From assembly GCA_965263375.1 (NCBI GenBank), contig OZ253669.1, positions 2,170,001 through 2,234,000 of the forward strand: a stretch of 64,000 nt of DNA. The letters run 5' to 3'. Position 1 is the stretch's first letter. Each line of letters begins with the position of its first letter. A program made the translations under genes and the position numbers. The DNA comes from JAJFFW01 sp965263375. GTDB lineage: Bacteria > Pseudomonadota > Alphaproteobacteria > Caulobacterales > Parvularculaceae. Positions 51,197 through 60,420 of the stretch are shown here, in pieces. The notes below the pieces were generated by a model. That model ran no database searches, was not told the origin of the DNA, and saw nothing but the letters and a program-made list of their open reading frames with translations.

Positions 51197-51742
51197 TTAA
51201 ATCTCTTGCCCCTCAATATCACGTCGCAGCTTTCTAGCACGTGCAACCGCCGCCTGATCATGCGGGTTCCACAACAGCGCCTGTTGCACCATCTCATACG
51301 CGGCTCTTGGCTCACCCCGTGCGACAAGCAATTCTGCCAGAGCCAACCGAGCCTCAAAATGTCGGGGTTCAAGCTCTATGGTTCGCGCGAAGTCGGCCAT
51401 AGCGCCACTTCGGTCGTCTTGCGAAAGGCGCACCATGCCGCGCAATGCGTAGGCCTGAGCAAAATTCGGCGATAACGCCACAATATGCTCCAGCAAAGCG
51501 TGGGAAAGTTTATAAGCCCCGGCATCAGCGCTCTGTTCCGCGCGGGTGAACAATAAATTTACCGTATCACTCTTTGAGTCAGACCAAATCGCAAAAATTT
51601 GGTCGATAACGCCCACCGCATCTCCTTCACCGCTGCGCCGTAAGCTTTCAAACAGCCCGTCGAGACGCGCATCCGTCTGATCAGCGGTTGCGGGTGAAAG
51701 GGTCGCCCAAACGGCGAAAAGTGCGAATAACAGCCCACGCAT
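51197..51742 (-). CDS. Exported tetratricopeptide-repeat protein
   Basis: The 181-residue protein starts with a signal peptide (RGLLFALFAVWATLSPATAD). At least three TPR units follow, for example LSHALLEHIVALSPNFAQAYALRG, MVRLSQDDRSGAMADFARTIELEP and LALAELLVARGEPRAAYEMVQQALLWNP (each described in part). TPRs mediate protein contacts, and the role here is unknown. ATG 51742 was chosen; a TTG two codons upstream is the alternative. Confidence 0.82.
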   Translation of the reverse strand: MRGLLFALFAVWATLSPATADQTDARLDGLFESLRRSGEGDAVGVIDQIFAIWSDSKSDTVNLLFTRAEQSADAGAYKLSHALLEHIVALSPNFAQAYALRGMVRLSQDDRSGAMADFARTIELEPRHFEARLALAELLVARGEPRAAYEMVQQALLWNPHDQAAVARARKLRRDIEGQEI

Positions 51743-51818
51743 AAGCAAACGCTAGCGCAGAGCGGTTAATCTTCCAACGCTAAAACGACCGTAATTTCGG
51801 GAATTTAAGGCTTTAATT

Positions 51819-51944
51819 CTAGCCCTGGCGTGCTTTAAAGCGACGCTGCGTCTTATTGATCACGTAGACGCGGCCCTTGCGCCGGACAACCCGGCAGTCT
51901 TTATGCCGGTTTTTCAGCGATTTTAAAGAGCTTTTCACTTTCAT
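51819..51944 (-). CDS. rpmJ: Ribosomal protein L36
   Basis: This 41-residue reading frame gives MKVKSSLKSLKNRHKDCRVV, then RRKGRVYVINKTQRRFKARQG, the alphaproteobacterial L36 with the C-terminal extension and a single Cys17. It is part of the 50S subunit. The zinc-coordinating CxxC..CH set is reduced, as is normal for this version. It stands alone between the TPR protein and PdeM genes. Confidence 0.95.
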   Translation of the reverse strand: MKVKSSLKSLKNRHKDCRVVRRKGRVYVINKTQRRFKARQG

Positions 51945-52039
51945 GGCGAGATCCAAGGGTGTTTTGCGTTCAATAAGAAGCAGCGGAGATATCCAAGCAG
52001 AGCGACGAAGTCAACCGGCATTAGGGGATTTTTAGCTCT

Positions 52040-52852
52040 TTATCCTGCTTTTTGATTAATAGCGGATTTCCCCAGGCTCTTCCCGGTCTTTTTCCCCATC
52101 GATTCCTTGTTTGGAATTTTTCCCAACTTCCCCGTCATCATGCCACCGCGAGAAGCGCTAAGGGATGCGCCATCGCGAACAAGGGACCGCCGTGCAATGG
52201 CGTACACGGCTTCGCGCCCCATGGCCCAGACCCTCAAGTTCTTGGGGAAAAGCGGCGCAAAGGCGTTATCTAAAACATTGAGCCCGCCGGTATATGCCCC
52301 AAAAGCTGGCAGGATCATGCGCCCTTCATGACCCACGAAACAGCGTCGTCGCAGTGTTGAGGCACTTGTCTTTACCTTTGCGCAAGGGTGCAGGTGCCCG
52401 GCGATCTCCCCTGGCTGTGGCCTAGGCGAAGGCTCGTGAGTTAGGTACAGCCCACCCTCCCGTAGCGCGTGCTCCACCGCGCCTTTAAATCGGGATGGCG
52501 GCGCTGGATCATGATTACCCAAAATCCAAACCCAATCATGGGCGCTCATAAGATTGATCAGCAGGCGCGCATCCTCGTCATCCATGCGCGTTTCCGCACC
52601 GCCATCATGGAACGCATCGCCAAGGGAAAAGATGCGCTTTGGTTTGAGAGCATCACACAGAACCGTCAGACGCTTTAAAGTCGCGCGCGTATCATAAGGC
52701 GGCAACAGCACGCCTTTCGTCGCGAAGGATGAGCCCTTTTCAAAATGAAGATCAGCGACAATCAACGCGTCTTGCGCTGGCCAATAAACGGCTCCCCCCG
52801 TCAACAACGCAAGTTCTTCTCCGTTAATGCAAGTCGCAGCGCCGCCCTTCAT
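52040..52852 (-). CDS. pdeM: Ligase-associated DNA damage response endonuclease PdeM
   Basis: The 270-residue calcineurin-like metallophosphoesterase shows the metal motifs VADLHFEKGSS near residue 31, SLGDAFHDGG near 76, WILGNHDPAPP near 112 and GEIAGHLHPC near 150. PdeM is encoded with a helicase and often with DNA ligase and an exonuclease in a repair module. Here its start lies eight bases after the helicase stop, so it is the downstream partner. The last 35 residues are basic (GKLGKIPNKESMGKKTGK). Confidence 0.9.
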   Translation of the reverse strand: MKGGAATCINGEELALLTGGAVYWPAQDALIVADLHFEKGSSFATKGVLLPPYDTRATLKRLTVLCDALKPKRIFSLGDAFHDGGAETRMDDEDARLLINLMSAHDWVWILGNHDPAPPSRFKGAVEHALREGGLYLTHEPSPRPQPGEIAGHLHPCAKVKTSASTLRRRCFVGHEGRMILPAFGAYTGGLNVLDNAFAPLFPKNLRVWAMGREAVYAIARRSLVRDGASLSASRGGMMTGKLGKIPNKESMGKKTGKSLGKSAINQKAG

Positions 52853-52860
52853 TCACACAC

Positions 52861-55386
52861 CTACTTATTCATCGCCTCTTTAATGAGCGCTTCTGCATTT
52901 AGCGAAAAGACACCCTCTTGCGCCGTTGCCTCCGCCGAAGCCTCCTTCAACATATCTTCCTGTGCGGCGCCCGCCACCGCCTCTTTATTGATCTCAAGCA
53001 TAACGGGCACAGCCAGCGGCGAGACACGGGTTAAAGCAGCATGATTCATCTGGCCTTTCACCCGAGCCAATAAATTGGATAACCGTTTAAGGTCTAAAAA
53101 CCCCCCAGCTGCATCATCCCAAGCCGCTTTTAAAAGGATGTGATCAGGATCATGCTCGCGCAGAACATCATAGATTAGATCGGCGGAAAACGTCACCTGA
53201 CGGCCGGTTTTTTCTTGGCCAGGATAACGCCGTTCAATAAGCCCGGCTATGACAGCGCAATTTCTGAAAGTCCGCTTCATTAAGATGGACTGGTTTAGCC
53301 ATTCCTCCAAATCATCCCCAAGCATATCTTCGTCGAATAGCGTCGCCATATCGACATCATCCATCTGCTGACGCCCCCAAACGGAAAGCGCATATTCCCC
53401 CGCAACAAAACCATAAGGTTGCTTGCCCATGCGCTCCAATCGCCGGGTAATCAATGTGCCGAGAGTTTGATGCGCCAACTGACCATCGAATGGATAACAG
53501 ACAAGGAAATAGCGCCCAGCATTTGGAAAAGTCTCAATCAAAAGCTCATCCGGCTTAGGGATGCGCGAGACTTCTTTTTGCGTCGCCAGCCATTCACGCA
53601 CTGGGTCAGGGAGCTTTGGCCAATCTTCATCCTTATAAATCATATCCCGCACGCGCGATGCAAGATAAGTGGATAAAGGAAACTTGCCCCCCGCCCAGGA
53701 TGGTATTCGCGGCTCTTCCCCTGCCGCTTTTGTAACCAAGACGTCCATCCCCTGCACACCTTCAAGGCGCAAGACTTCGCCCGCAAATAGGAATGTATCC
53801 CCCGGCGCCATATGCTCGATCAACCATTCTTCGATTGTGCCAAGCACCCGGCCCGGTCGTTTCGGGCCGCGCTTTGACGCCAGGCGAACATTTAAGGACG
53901 CCGCCTCAACAATCGTGCCGATATTCATGCGATATTGCTGCGCGTGACTGGCGCTGCGTACTTTATAGAGGCCCTCTTTTGTTTTGATAATGCGTTTGTA
54001 GCGATCATAACGCTCTAGCGCATAGCCGCCAGAGGCGACGAATTCCAACGTTTGATTAAAAATCTCTCTAGTAAGATCTTTATAAAGACTAGCCGAAACC
54101 ACTTCTTCATAGAGCGCATCCGCACAAAAAGGCTCGGCGCAGGCCATGCCCATAATATGCTGACAAAGGACATCAAGGGCGCCAGCGCGGAGTGGTTCGC
54201 CATCAAGCTCCCCCTCATGAATGGCGGCTTGCGCTGCATAGCACTCAAGCACCTCTAAGCGATTGCTTGGCACAAGGAGCGCGCGGGAAGGCTCATTCAT
54301 CCGGTGGTTCGACCGCCCTATCCTTTGGGTTAACCGGCTTGCCCCTTTTGGGGCGCCAATTTGGATCACAAGATCAACATCCCCCCAATCGATGCCAAGA
54401 TCGAGGGTCGCGGTACACACGACCGCTTTAAGATCCCCGCGGGTCATCGCTGCTTCAACTTTTCGGCGGCGCGCGACATCTAACGAGCCATGGTGCAGGG
54501 CGATGGGAAGATTGTCATCATTAAGCCGCCAAAGAGCTTGGAACGTCATCTCCGCTTGGGCGCGGGTGTTGACGAAAACCAAGGTCATATGGGCATTACG
54601 GATCGCTTCATATACTTCCATCCAAGCGTGGCGCGCCGAGTGGCCCGACCAGGGAATGCGTTCTTCTGAATTTAAGACGTTTACGGAGGCTCCGGCCCCG
54701 CCTGCTGCGCGGATGAGCTCAGCTTCCTGCTCATTGCTATTTTGCGGCGTTAAATAATCCAGCAAAATTTGCGGGTCAGGCGCCGTCGCGGAAAGCCCGG
54801 CCACACGCAGTCCGGGGGCATGGCGACGCAATCGCGCCAGCCCTAACGCCAATAAATGCCCGCGCTTATTCCCGACAAGAGCGTGGATCTCATCAATAAT
54901 AATGCATTTTAGATCTTTAAAATACTCGGATGCGTCTAGGTTTGCTAACAACAGCGCAATCTGCTCAGGCGTGGTCAGCAAAATATCCGGCGGATTTAGT
55001 TTTTGACGTTGGCGCCGTGCTTGCGGGGTATCCCCCGTGCGTGTCTCTAGCGTCACAGGAAGCTGCATTTCAGCCACTGGCGCTTCCACATTACGGGCGA
55101 TATCCACTGCAAGGGCCTTTAAAGGTGAAATGTAAAGCGTATGCGGACCTTTATTTTTTTTGGGCGACGCTGGGCTTTTGGTTTGGGTAAGCTCAACAAG
55201 ACTAGGCAAGAAGCCCGCAAGGGTCTTACCGCCCCCAGTCGGCGCCATCAGCAAATATGACCGACCGGCAATCCCAGCCTCAAGACACGCTTTTTGATGC
55301 GCACGCAAAGACCAACCGCGGCCCTTAAACCATTCCTGAAAAACCTTGGGCAAGGCATCAGCTTTTTTTACCCGCGTCTTAGCCAT
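52861..55386 (-). CDS. Ligase-associated DEXH-box helicase (Lhr-like)
   Basis: The 841-residue superfamily 2 helicase has Walker A MAPTGGGKTLAGFLP near residue 50, DEIH in CIIIDEIHALVGNKRG near 168, SATAPDP near 200, FVNTRAQAE near 275, and the VI-type block TQRIGRSNHRM near 362. A long C-terminal winged-helix/Lhr region follows. It is the ligase-associated Lhr-like helicase, operonic with pdeM. The usual ligase and exonuclease genes of the four-gene module are not adjacent. Confidence 0.92.
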   Translation of the reverse strand: MAKTRVKKADALPKVFQEWFKGRGWSLRAHQKACLEAGIAGRSYLLMAPTGGGKTLAGFLPSLVELTQTKSPASPKKNKGPHTLYISPLKALAVDIARNVEAPVAEMQLPVTLETRTGDTPQARRQRQKLNPPDILLTTPEQIALLLANLDASEYFKDLKCIIIDEIHALVGNKRGHLLALGLARLRRHAPGLRVAGLSATAPDPQILLDYLTPQNSNEQEAELIRAAGGAGASVNVLNSEERIPWSGHSARHAWMEVYEAIRNAHMTLVFVNTRAQAEMTFQALWRLNDDNLPIALHHGSLDVARRRKVEAAMTRGDLKAVVCTATLDLGIDWGDVDLVIQIGAPKGASRLTQRIGRSNHRMNEPSRALLVPSNRLEVLECYAAQAAIHEGELDGEPLRAGALDVLCQHIMGMACAEPFCADALYEEVVSASLYKDLTREIFNQTLEFVASGGYALERYDRYKRIIKTKEGLYKVRSASHAQQYRMNIGTIVEAASLNVRLASKRGPKRPGRVLGTIEEWLIEHMAPGDTFLFAGEVLRLEGVQGMDVLVTKAAGEEPRIPSWAGGKFPLSTYLASRVRDMIYKDEDWPKLPDPVREWLATQKEVSRIPKPDELLIETFPNAGRYFLVCYPFDGQLAHQTLGTLITRRLERMGKQPYGFVAGEYALSVWGRQQMDDVDMATLFDEDMLGDDLEEWLNQSILMKRTFRNCAVIAGLIERRYPGQEKTGRQVTFSADLIYDVLREHDPDHILLKAAWDDAAGGFLDLKRLSNLLARVKGQMNHAALTRVSPLAVPVMLEINKEAVAGAAQEDMLKEASAEATAQEGVFSLNAEALIKEAMNK

Positions 55387-55605
55387 TTGAAGAAGATAAG
55401 GAGACAGGGCAAGGCGTCAACATCACGTCCCCGCCAGCTTGGCTTATGGGCTGGGAGTTTTGACAAATGTCCAGTCAATCCCGCGGTCAAGCCGTGAGGG
55501 ATCGGAAAAATAATTAGACGTCAGGGTATACCGCTCTAATCCTAAGACTTGGTATTGGGGGGCATAAGCTTTCCAAGCATGTTTTTTTAAGGTCACAAGT
55601 CATTG

Positions 55606-55630
55606 ACCTCCACCAGAGGTGGAGGTTTTT
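55606..55630 (+). terminator. Plus-strand terminator without an obvious gene
   Basis: ACCTCCAC-cagag-GTGGAGGT followed by TTTT. It is a good intrinsic terminator by shape, reading rightward, though the nearest plus-strand gene upstream is more than 5 kb away. Confidence 0.65.
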
Positions 55631-55638
55631 GATGGAAT

Positions 55639-55670
55639 AAAAAAAAGCCGCCTTGGAAAACCAAAGCGGC
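55639..55670 (-). terminator. Terminator of sucC
   Basis: On the minus strand, GCCGCtTTGG-tttt-CCAAgGCGGC is followed by eight T residues. It lies 32 bases after the sucC stop. Confidence 0.85.
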
Positions 55671-55701
55671 GTTCTTCAAAACGAATATTATCAATCAGGG
55701 A

Positions 55702-56892
55702 TTACTTAATCGCCGCAACGATTTTCTGCGCAGCGTCTTCAAGATCGTCAGCTGAGGTTACGGCAAGGCCGCTTTGAGCAATGATCTCTTTACCCTTTTC
55801 AACATTGGTGCCCTCTAAGCGAACAACCAATGGCACTTCCAGGCCGACCTCTTTAACCGCAGCGATCACACCTTCTGCAATCACGTCACAGCGCATGATG
55901 CCGCCAAAGATATTGATCAAAATGCCTTTCACGCCCTTGTCAGACGTAATGATTTTAAAAGCTTCGGTCACTTTTTCTTTGGTCGCGCCGCCGCCAACAT
56001 CAAGGAAGTTAGCTGGCTCTTCGCCATAGTGCTTAATGATGTCCATAGTCGACATCGCAAGACCGGCCCCATTCACCATGCAGCCGATATTGCCGTCGAG
56101 TTTAACGTAAGAAAGATCAAACTCAGACGCTTTTAGTTCAAATGGATCTTCTTCCGTTTCGTCACGCAGCTCTAGAATATTTGGGTGACGGAAAAGGGCA
56201 TTGCCGTCGAAAGACACTTTCGCGTCAAGAACGCGTAGATCACCATTTTTCATCACGATCAGCGGGTTGATCTCAAGCATATCCATGTCTTTTTCCGTAA
56301 ACGCCGTATAGAGCGTTTTGATAAGCGCGCCGCATTGTTTGGCTTGCGTGCCGGAAAGACCAAGGGCTTTAGCAACAGAACGACCATGATGCGGCATCAC
56401 GCCGGTCGCAGGATCAACGCTAATTGTGTGGATCTTGTCAGGGGTCTCTTCTGCAACCTCTTCGATATTCATGCCGCCTTCAGTGGATGCGATAAAGGCG
56501 ATTCGACCTGTCGCGCGATCAACAAGAGCCGAAAGATAAAGTTCCGTCTCAATATCCGCACCGTCTTCGATATAGATTCGGTTTACTTGCTTGCCAGCCT
56601 CGCCGGTTTGTTTCGTCACCAGCGTATTGCCAAGCATTTGGGTTGCAAATTCCGCTGCTTCCGCCGGCGTTTTCGCAAGACGAACGCCGCCCTTTTCACC
56701 GGCTGCAGCTTCCTTGAATTTCCCTTTGCCGCGGCCGCCAGCGTGAATTTGCGCTTTGACAACATAAAGTGGACCCGGAAGTTCCTTCGCCGCCGCCTCA
56801 GCGTCGATGGCTTTGTAGACTGCGCGACCGTCAGCGACAGGCGCGCCATATTCTTTTAAGAGGCGTTTAGCTTGGTATTCGTGGATGTTCAT
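55702..56892 (-). CDS. sucC: Succinyl-CoA ligase (ADP-forming) beta subunit
   Basis: The 396-residue ATP-grasp subunit works in the TCA cycle, making ATP from succinyl-CoA. Seen are MNIHEYQAKRLLKEYGAPV at the start, VVKAQIHAGGRGKGKF near 44, the ATP-grasp core, LEINPLIVMKNGDL near 208, and VDVGGGATKEKV-like NFLDVGGGATKEKV near 300, plus GIMRCDVIAEGVI near 330. It is followed directly by a strong terminator, so sucD, usually the next gene, is not in this operon or window. Confidence 0.96.
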   Translation of the reverse strand: MNIHEYQAKRLLKEYGAPVADGRAVYKAIDAEAAAKELPGPLYVVKAQIHAGGRGKGKFKEAAAGEKGGVRLAKTPAEAAEFATQMLGNTLVTKQTGEAGKQVNRIYIEDGADIETELYLSALVDRATGRIAFIASTEGGMNIEEVAEETPDKIHTISVDPATGVMPHHGRSVAKALGLSGTQAKQCGALIKTLYTAFTEKDMDMLEINPLIVMKNGDLRVLDAKVSFDGNALFRHPNILELRDETEEDPFELKASEFDLSYVKLDGNIGCMVNGAGLAMSTMDIIKHYGEEPANFLDVGGGATKEKVTEAFKIITSDKGVKGILINIFGGIMRCDVIAEGVIAAVKEVGLEVPLVVRLEGTNVEKGKEIIAQSGLAVTSADDLEDAAQKIVAAIK

Positions 56893-57130
56893 GGCTGGGG
56901 CGCTCCCGATTGAGAGATAGGTGTGAATACATATGCTTATACATGACCGGTTGCGCGTGGCAACTAAAGTCGGCCTTTCAAGCGTCCAATAACTGAGAGG
57001 ATTTTACGCAGCCTATATCTTGCCTGTGGGGGAGCTGCTTTTTGACTGCGCGTCGCTGTCGCATGCTTGGACAGCCGAATGTAGGGTCTGCCCAAACTAA
57101 CAAAACAGCAAACCATATAGAGAAGCGCCC

Positions 57131-57577
57131 ATGCCTGATTATGAAATGATCCGAAAACAACTCAGTTCAATCGCCCCCTTTAACAACCATGTCGGGGTTG
57201 AAATTTTATCAATCGCCGATGGTGAAAGCACCGCCCAGCTTACTGAAGCGCCAGAAAGGATGAATCACATCGCCACCCAACACGCAGGGGCGTTGTTCAC
57301 ACTAGGTGAAGCCGCATCTGGCGCCGCCATGACCGGCGCCTTACTAGAACGCATGGCGAGCCTACGTTCTGTCGCGGCGGAAGCAAAAATCGCTTATCAA
57401 AAGATCGCGCGCGGAACGATCACAGCTAGAGCAAAACTCAACAAAGCCACCACTGATATTTTTGCGGAAGTTGATAAAAACGGTAAGGCTTTATTCGACG
57501 TCAATATCGCTCTTATGAATGAAAAAGAACAGCAAGTGGCGGAAATGACCGTCGCTTGGCATGTCAAAGCGCTTTAG
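57131..57577 (+). CDS. Hotdog-fold protein (DUF4442/PaaI-like thioesterase)
   Basis: The 148-residue protein resembles hotdog-fold thioesterases: NNHVGVEILSIADGESTAQL near residue 17, MNHIATQHAGALFTLGEAASG near 47, and KIAYQKIARGTITARAKL near 88. The family hydrolyses acyl-CoA or carrier-protein thioesters, but DUF4442 members are little studied. It lies 115 bases upstream of asd and could share a transcript with it. Confidence 0.75.
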   Translation: MPDYEMIRKQLSSIAPFNNHVGVEILSIADGESTAQLTEAPERMNHIATQHAGALFTLGEAASGAAMTGALLERMASLRSVAAEAKIAYQKIARGTITARAKLNKATTDIFAEVDKNGKALFDVNIALMNEKEQQVAEMTVAWHVKAL

Positions 57578-57704
57578 CGCCTAATTAATATCTGACGAAA
57601 GGAAAGGCGCAGGATCATCACTAATCGTTGGTCTATGCGCCTTCCTGCTTGACAGATCGCATTTTAGCCCTTTTATCGGTCCTTTCCGATCAATGGAGTT
57701 TAAA

Positions 57705-58730
57705 ATGGAAGTCAATGTCGCCCTCGTGGGCGCAACCGGTAATGTTGGCCAGGAAATGCTGGCGATCATGGCTGAGCGCCTGTTTCCCGTAAATGAAGTT
57801 TTCGCCCTGGCCTCGCGGTCATCAATTGGGCGGGAAATTTCTTTCGGCGACAAGACCTTGAAATGCCAAGATTTAGAGACTTTCGACTTCTCCAAAGCAC
57901 ATATTACATTGTTTTCAGCGGGCGGCTCCGTCGCTAAAGAATGGGCCCCGAAAGCCGCCGCTGCGGGATCTGTCGTCATCGATAACTCATCCTTTTATCG
58001 GATGGATCCGGATGTGCCGCTCATTGTGCCTGAAGTGAACCCAGACGCGGTTCACGGGTTTATCAAGAAAAATATTATCGCCAATCCCAATTGCTCTACG
58101 GCGCAGTTAGTTGTCGCTCTTAAGCCTTTGCACGATGTCGCTAAGATCAAGCGTGTCGTCGTATCGACCTATCAGTCGACTTCTGGCGCTGGTAAAGAAG
58201 CAATGGATGAGCTGTTCAATCAAACCAAAGGCATTTTTGTAAACGACCCGCCAACGCCGGAAAAGTTCACCAAACAAATCGCTTTCAACGTCATTCCACA
58301 TATCGACGTTTTTATGGAAGACGGCTTCACCAAAGAAGAATGGAAGATGACGGCGGAGACAAAAAAGATTGTCGACCCGGCGATTAAACTCACAGCAAAC
58401 TGTGTACGCGTACCAACATTCGTGGGTCACGCAGAAGCGGTGAACGTCGAGTTTGAAAACCCAATTAGCGACGACGAAGCGCGCGCAATATTGCGCGAAG
58501 CGCCTGGTCTTCTCGTCGTCGATAAACGCGAAGATGGCGGCTATGTAACGCCGGTTGAATGTGTCGGTGATTTTGCGACATTTATCAGCCGCGTCCGCGT
58601 AGATCCAACCACTGAAAACGGTCTTGCCTTCTGGTGCGTTTCAGACAATCTACGCAAAGGCGCGGCCCTTAACGCCGTTCAGATTGCGGAACTTCTATTG
58701 AACCGTGGTTTGATTAAACCCGCAGCATAA
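57705..58730 (+). CDS. asd: Aspartate-semialdehyde dehydrogenase
   Basis: The 341-residue enzyme reduces aspartyl phosphate with NADPH, feeding lysine, diaminopimelate, methionine and threonine synthesis. Features are VALVGATGNVGQEML at residues 4-18, the catalytic Cys in NPNCSTAQLV near 130, STYQSTSGAGKEAMDEL near 155, and RVPTFVGHAEAVNVE near 240 with the base His. ATG 57705 was preferred to one four codons earlier because GGAG lies six bases before it. Confidence 0.96.
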   Translation: MEVNVALVGATGNVGQEMLAIMAERLFPVNEVFALASRSSIGREISFGDKTLKCQDLETFDFSKAHITLFSAGGSVAKEWAPKAAAAGSVVIDNSSFYRMDPDVPLIVPEVNPDAVHGFIKKNIIANPNCSTAQLVVALKPLHDVAKIKRVVVSTYQSTSGAGKEAMDELFNQTKGIFVNDPPTPEKFTKQIAFNVIPHIDVFMEDGFTKEEWKMTAETKKIVDPAIKLTANCVRVPTFVGHAEAVNVEFENPISDDEARAILREAPGLLVVDKREDGGYVTPVECVGDFATFISRVRVDPTTENGLAFWCVSDNLRKGAALNAVQIAELLLNRGLIKPAA

Positions 58731-58741
58731 AGGCCCAATAT

Positions 58742-59698
58742 ATGAGCGCACCGTCGCATCTGGGCCAGCAAGAGCCCGGCGCGGCGCAGCGCACTGGACT
58801 TACCGCTGGCGTCATATCCTATATCCTTTGGGGTTTGTTTCCCATATACATGATGCAAGTCCGTGAAGCGTGGGCGCTGGAAATCCTTGTCCACCGCATT
58901 TTATGGGCGGTTCCTTTCGCCGCCCTCCTAATTTTCATCAGAAAACAATGGCCGGAAATCAAGAAAGCCTTCGCCAATCCCAGGGTGATGATCACCCTTG
59001 CAGCCACGGCAACCATCATATCCCTAAACTGGCTGGTATACACATGGGCGGCGACGCATGAGCGCATTAGCGAGGCAAGCCTTGGCTATTTCATTAATCC
59101 GATAATGTATGTGGCTGTCGGTATCATCATACTAAAAGAACCATTACGCCGCTTACAGATGATAGCGATTTTAATAGCGTGTGTCGGCGTCCTGGTTATG
59201 GCTGTTGTAGGGGGCGATTTTCCTCTGATCGCCATTTTCTTAGCAATCAGTTTCACAGCCTATGGCTATTTGCGCAAAACCGTCGATGTCGGCGCCCTAC
59301 CCGGCTTGTTTATAGAAGTACTTTTTCTTTCACCTTTCGCCTTTATATGCCTTTGGTGGATGGGGGTTAATGGCGTCGCTCAGTTCAACACAGAAGGAAG
59401 TGAATTGAACGCCTTGCTTATCGTCGCGGGGCCGATCACCGTTGCGCCGCTCGTCTTATTTGCTCTCGCTGCGCGTCGTTTGCGTCTTACGACCTTGGGC
59501 CTTTTACACTATATTGGACCGACCCTTCAGTTCATGCTAAGCCGCTATTACGGGGAGCGCTTAAGCCTTTCAGACGGAGTATGTTTTGTTCTTATCTGGA
59601 TCGCTATCACAATTTTCGCCTATGATTCTTTGCGGGCCGATAAGATATCTAAGGCGGCGAGCGCTCATCCAGTATCGATCAGTAATGTCGTAAAATGA
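58742..59698 (+). CDS. rarD: RarD-type EamA transporter
   Basis: The 318-residue protein has ten hydrophobic helices in two EamA halves, with GVISYILWGLFPIYM near residue 24, LVHRILWAVPFAALL near 50 and the conserved SLGYFINPIMYVAVG near 113. RarD proteins are assumed to export small metabolites; chloramphenicol sensitivity gave the name. It starts 11 bases after asd and is probably co-transcribed, which hints at amino-acid export, though that is inference. Confidence 0.87.
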   Translation: MSAPSHLGQQEPGAAQRTGLTAGVISYILWGLFPIYMMQVREAWALEILVHRILWAVPFAALLIFIRKQWPEIKKAFANPRVMITLAATATIISLNWLVYTWAATHERISEASLGYFINPIMYVAVGIIILKEPLRRLQMIAILIACVGVLVMAVVGGDFPLIAIFLAISFTAYGYLRKTVDVGALPGLFIEVLFLSPFAFICLWWMGVNGVAQFNTEGSELNALLIVAGPITVAPLVLFALAARRLRLTTLGLLHYIGPTLQFMLSRYYGERLSLSDGVCFVLIWIAITIFAYDSLRADKISKAASAHPVSISNVVK

Positions 59699-59823
59699 AG
59701 ACCTTAGAGATTGAAAAGAAGGTTTGACTTAAATTTAGCGGAAACCTCTTAGAAAGTTTTCGATAAAAACACCTTGTCTTACTAGCACAAACGTTAGGTT
59801 TTTCCCTCAACGTCACCTCATGA

Positions 59824-59850
59824 GCGGCGCTCTTGGATTAAGCGCCGCCT
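59824..59850 (+). terminator. Possible terminator after rarD
   Basis: GCGGCGCT-cttggatta-AGCGCCGC followed by CTTT. The stem is strong and the T-tract weak. It lies 126 bases after the rarD stop. Confidence 0.5.
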
Positions 59851-59884
59851 TTCGTAGGGTTAAATAGTAAGATGGGGGCGTCTT

Positions 59885-60187
59885 ATGCCAATAGATTACG
59901 CTGTAGCAGCGGCCATGTTGAATCAAGAGGTCATGGAGGAAAAGCCAGTTATTTCTCCCGCCTATGAGGTTGGCGCCAGTCCTAGTTTGCCATCGGCATT
60001 GTTGGAGCCGACGTCAAATCTAAATGTCATGAACCGGCCAGTCATTCTCTCCGTAAACGGTGCTTTTAGTGACGCCGATAGCAAACAAATGCACGCCTAT
60101 CGAGCGGAATGTCAGAACTTAAAGAAAGCCTTCCCCGGCTATCCGCAACCGGCTGTGGTGACTGTTCAATTTAATGTGCCGTTTTAG
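59885..60187 (+). CDS. Hypothetical protein of 100 residues
   Basis: The frame begins MPIDYAVAAAMLNQEVMEEK and ends TVQFNVPF. There is no signal peptide or membrane helix. The middle (VILSVNGAFSDADSKQMHAY) could be beta-alpha, and the product contains one Cys. A GGGGG-type ribosome binding site is placed before the ATG, and a hairpin precedes the gene, which supports a genuine gene. No family was recognised. Confidence 0.55.
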   Translation: MPIDYAVAAAMLNQEVMEEKPVISPAYEVGASPSLPSALLEPTSNLNVMNRPVILSVNGAFSDADSKQMHAYRAECQNLKKAFPGYPQPAVVTVQFNVPF

Positions 60188-60420
60188 TGAGGATCACCGC
60201 CATTATGGCTAGCTTAGGAATTTCACCCACTCATTTTCCTCTAACGCATGTAAGGACTTAGACAAAACGCGATCAGTCATTACTCTCACCCCTGACTTGA
60301 TTGGTTCTAGCAGTTCGTCTTGTCATTCATGTGTATCTGCTGGAGCGCATGAAAGCTGTCGATGTTTGTCATTAAACCACACTTTGATCATTTACTTTCA
60401 AGTCAGTCCTGACAGATAAA

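Larger units (their letters stand above)
55387..55701. other. Intergenic region between the helicase gene and sucC
   Basis: No gene is seen in this interval. It contains the helicase promoter side on the left and two terminators on the right (55606-55630 and 55639-55670). The plus-strand terminator at 55606 has no plus-strand gene before it, so a short transcript starting within 55390-55600 cannot be excluded. Confidence 0.4.
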
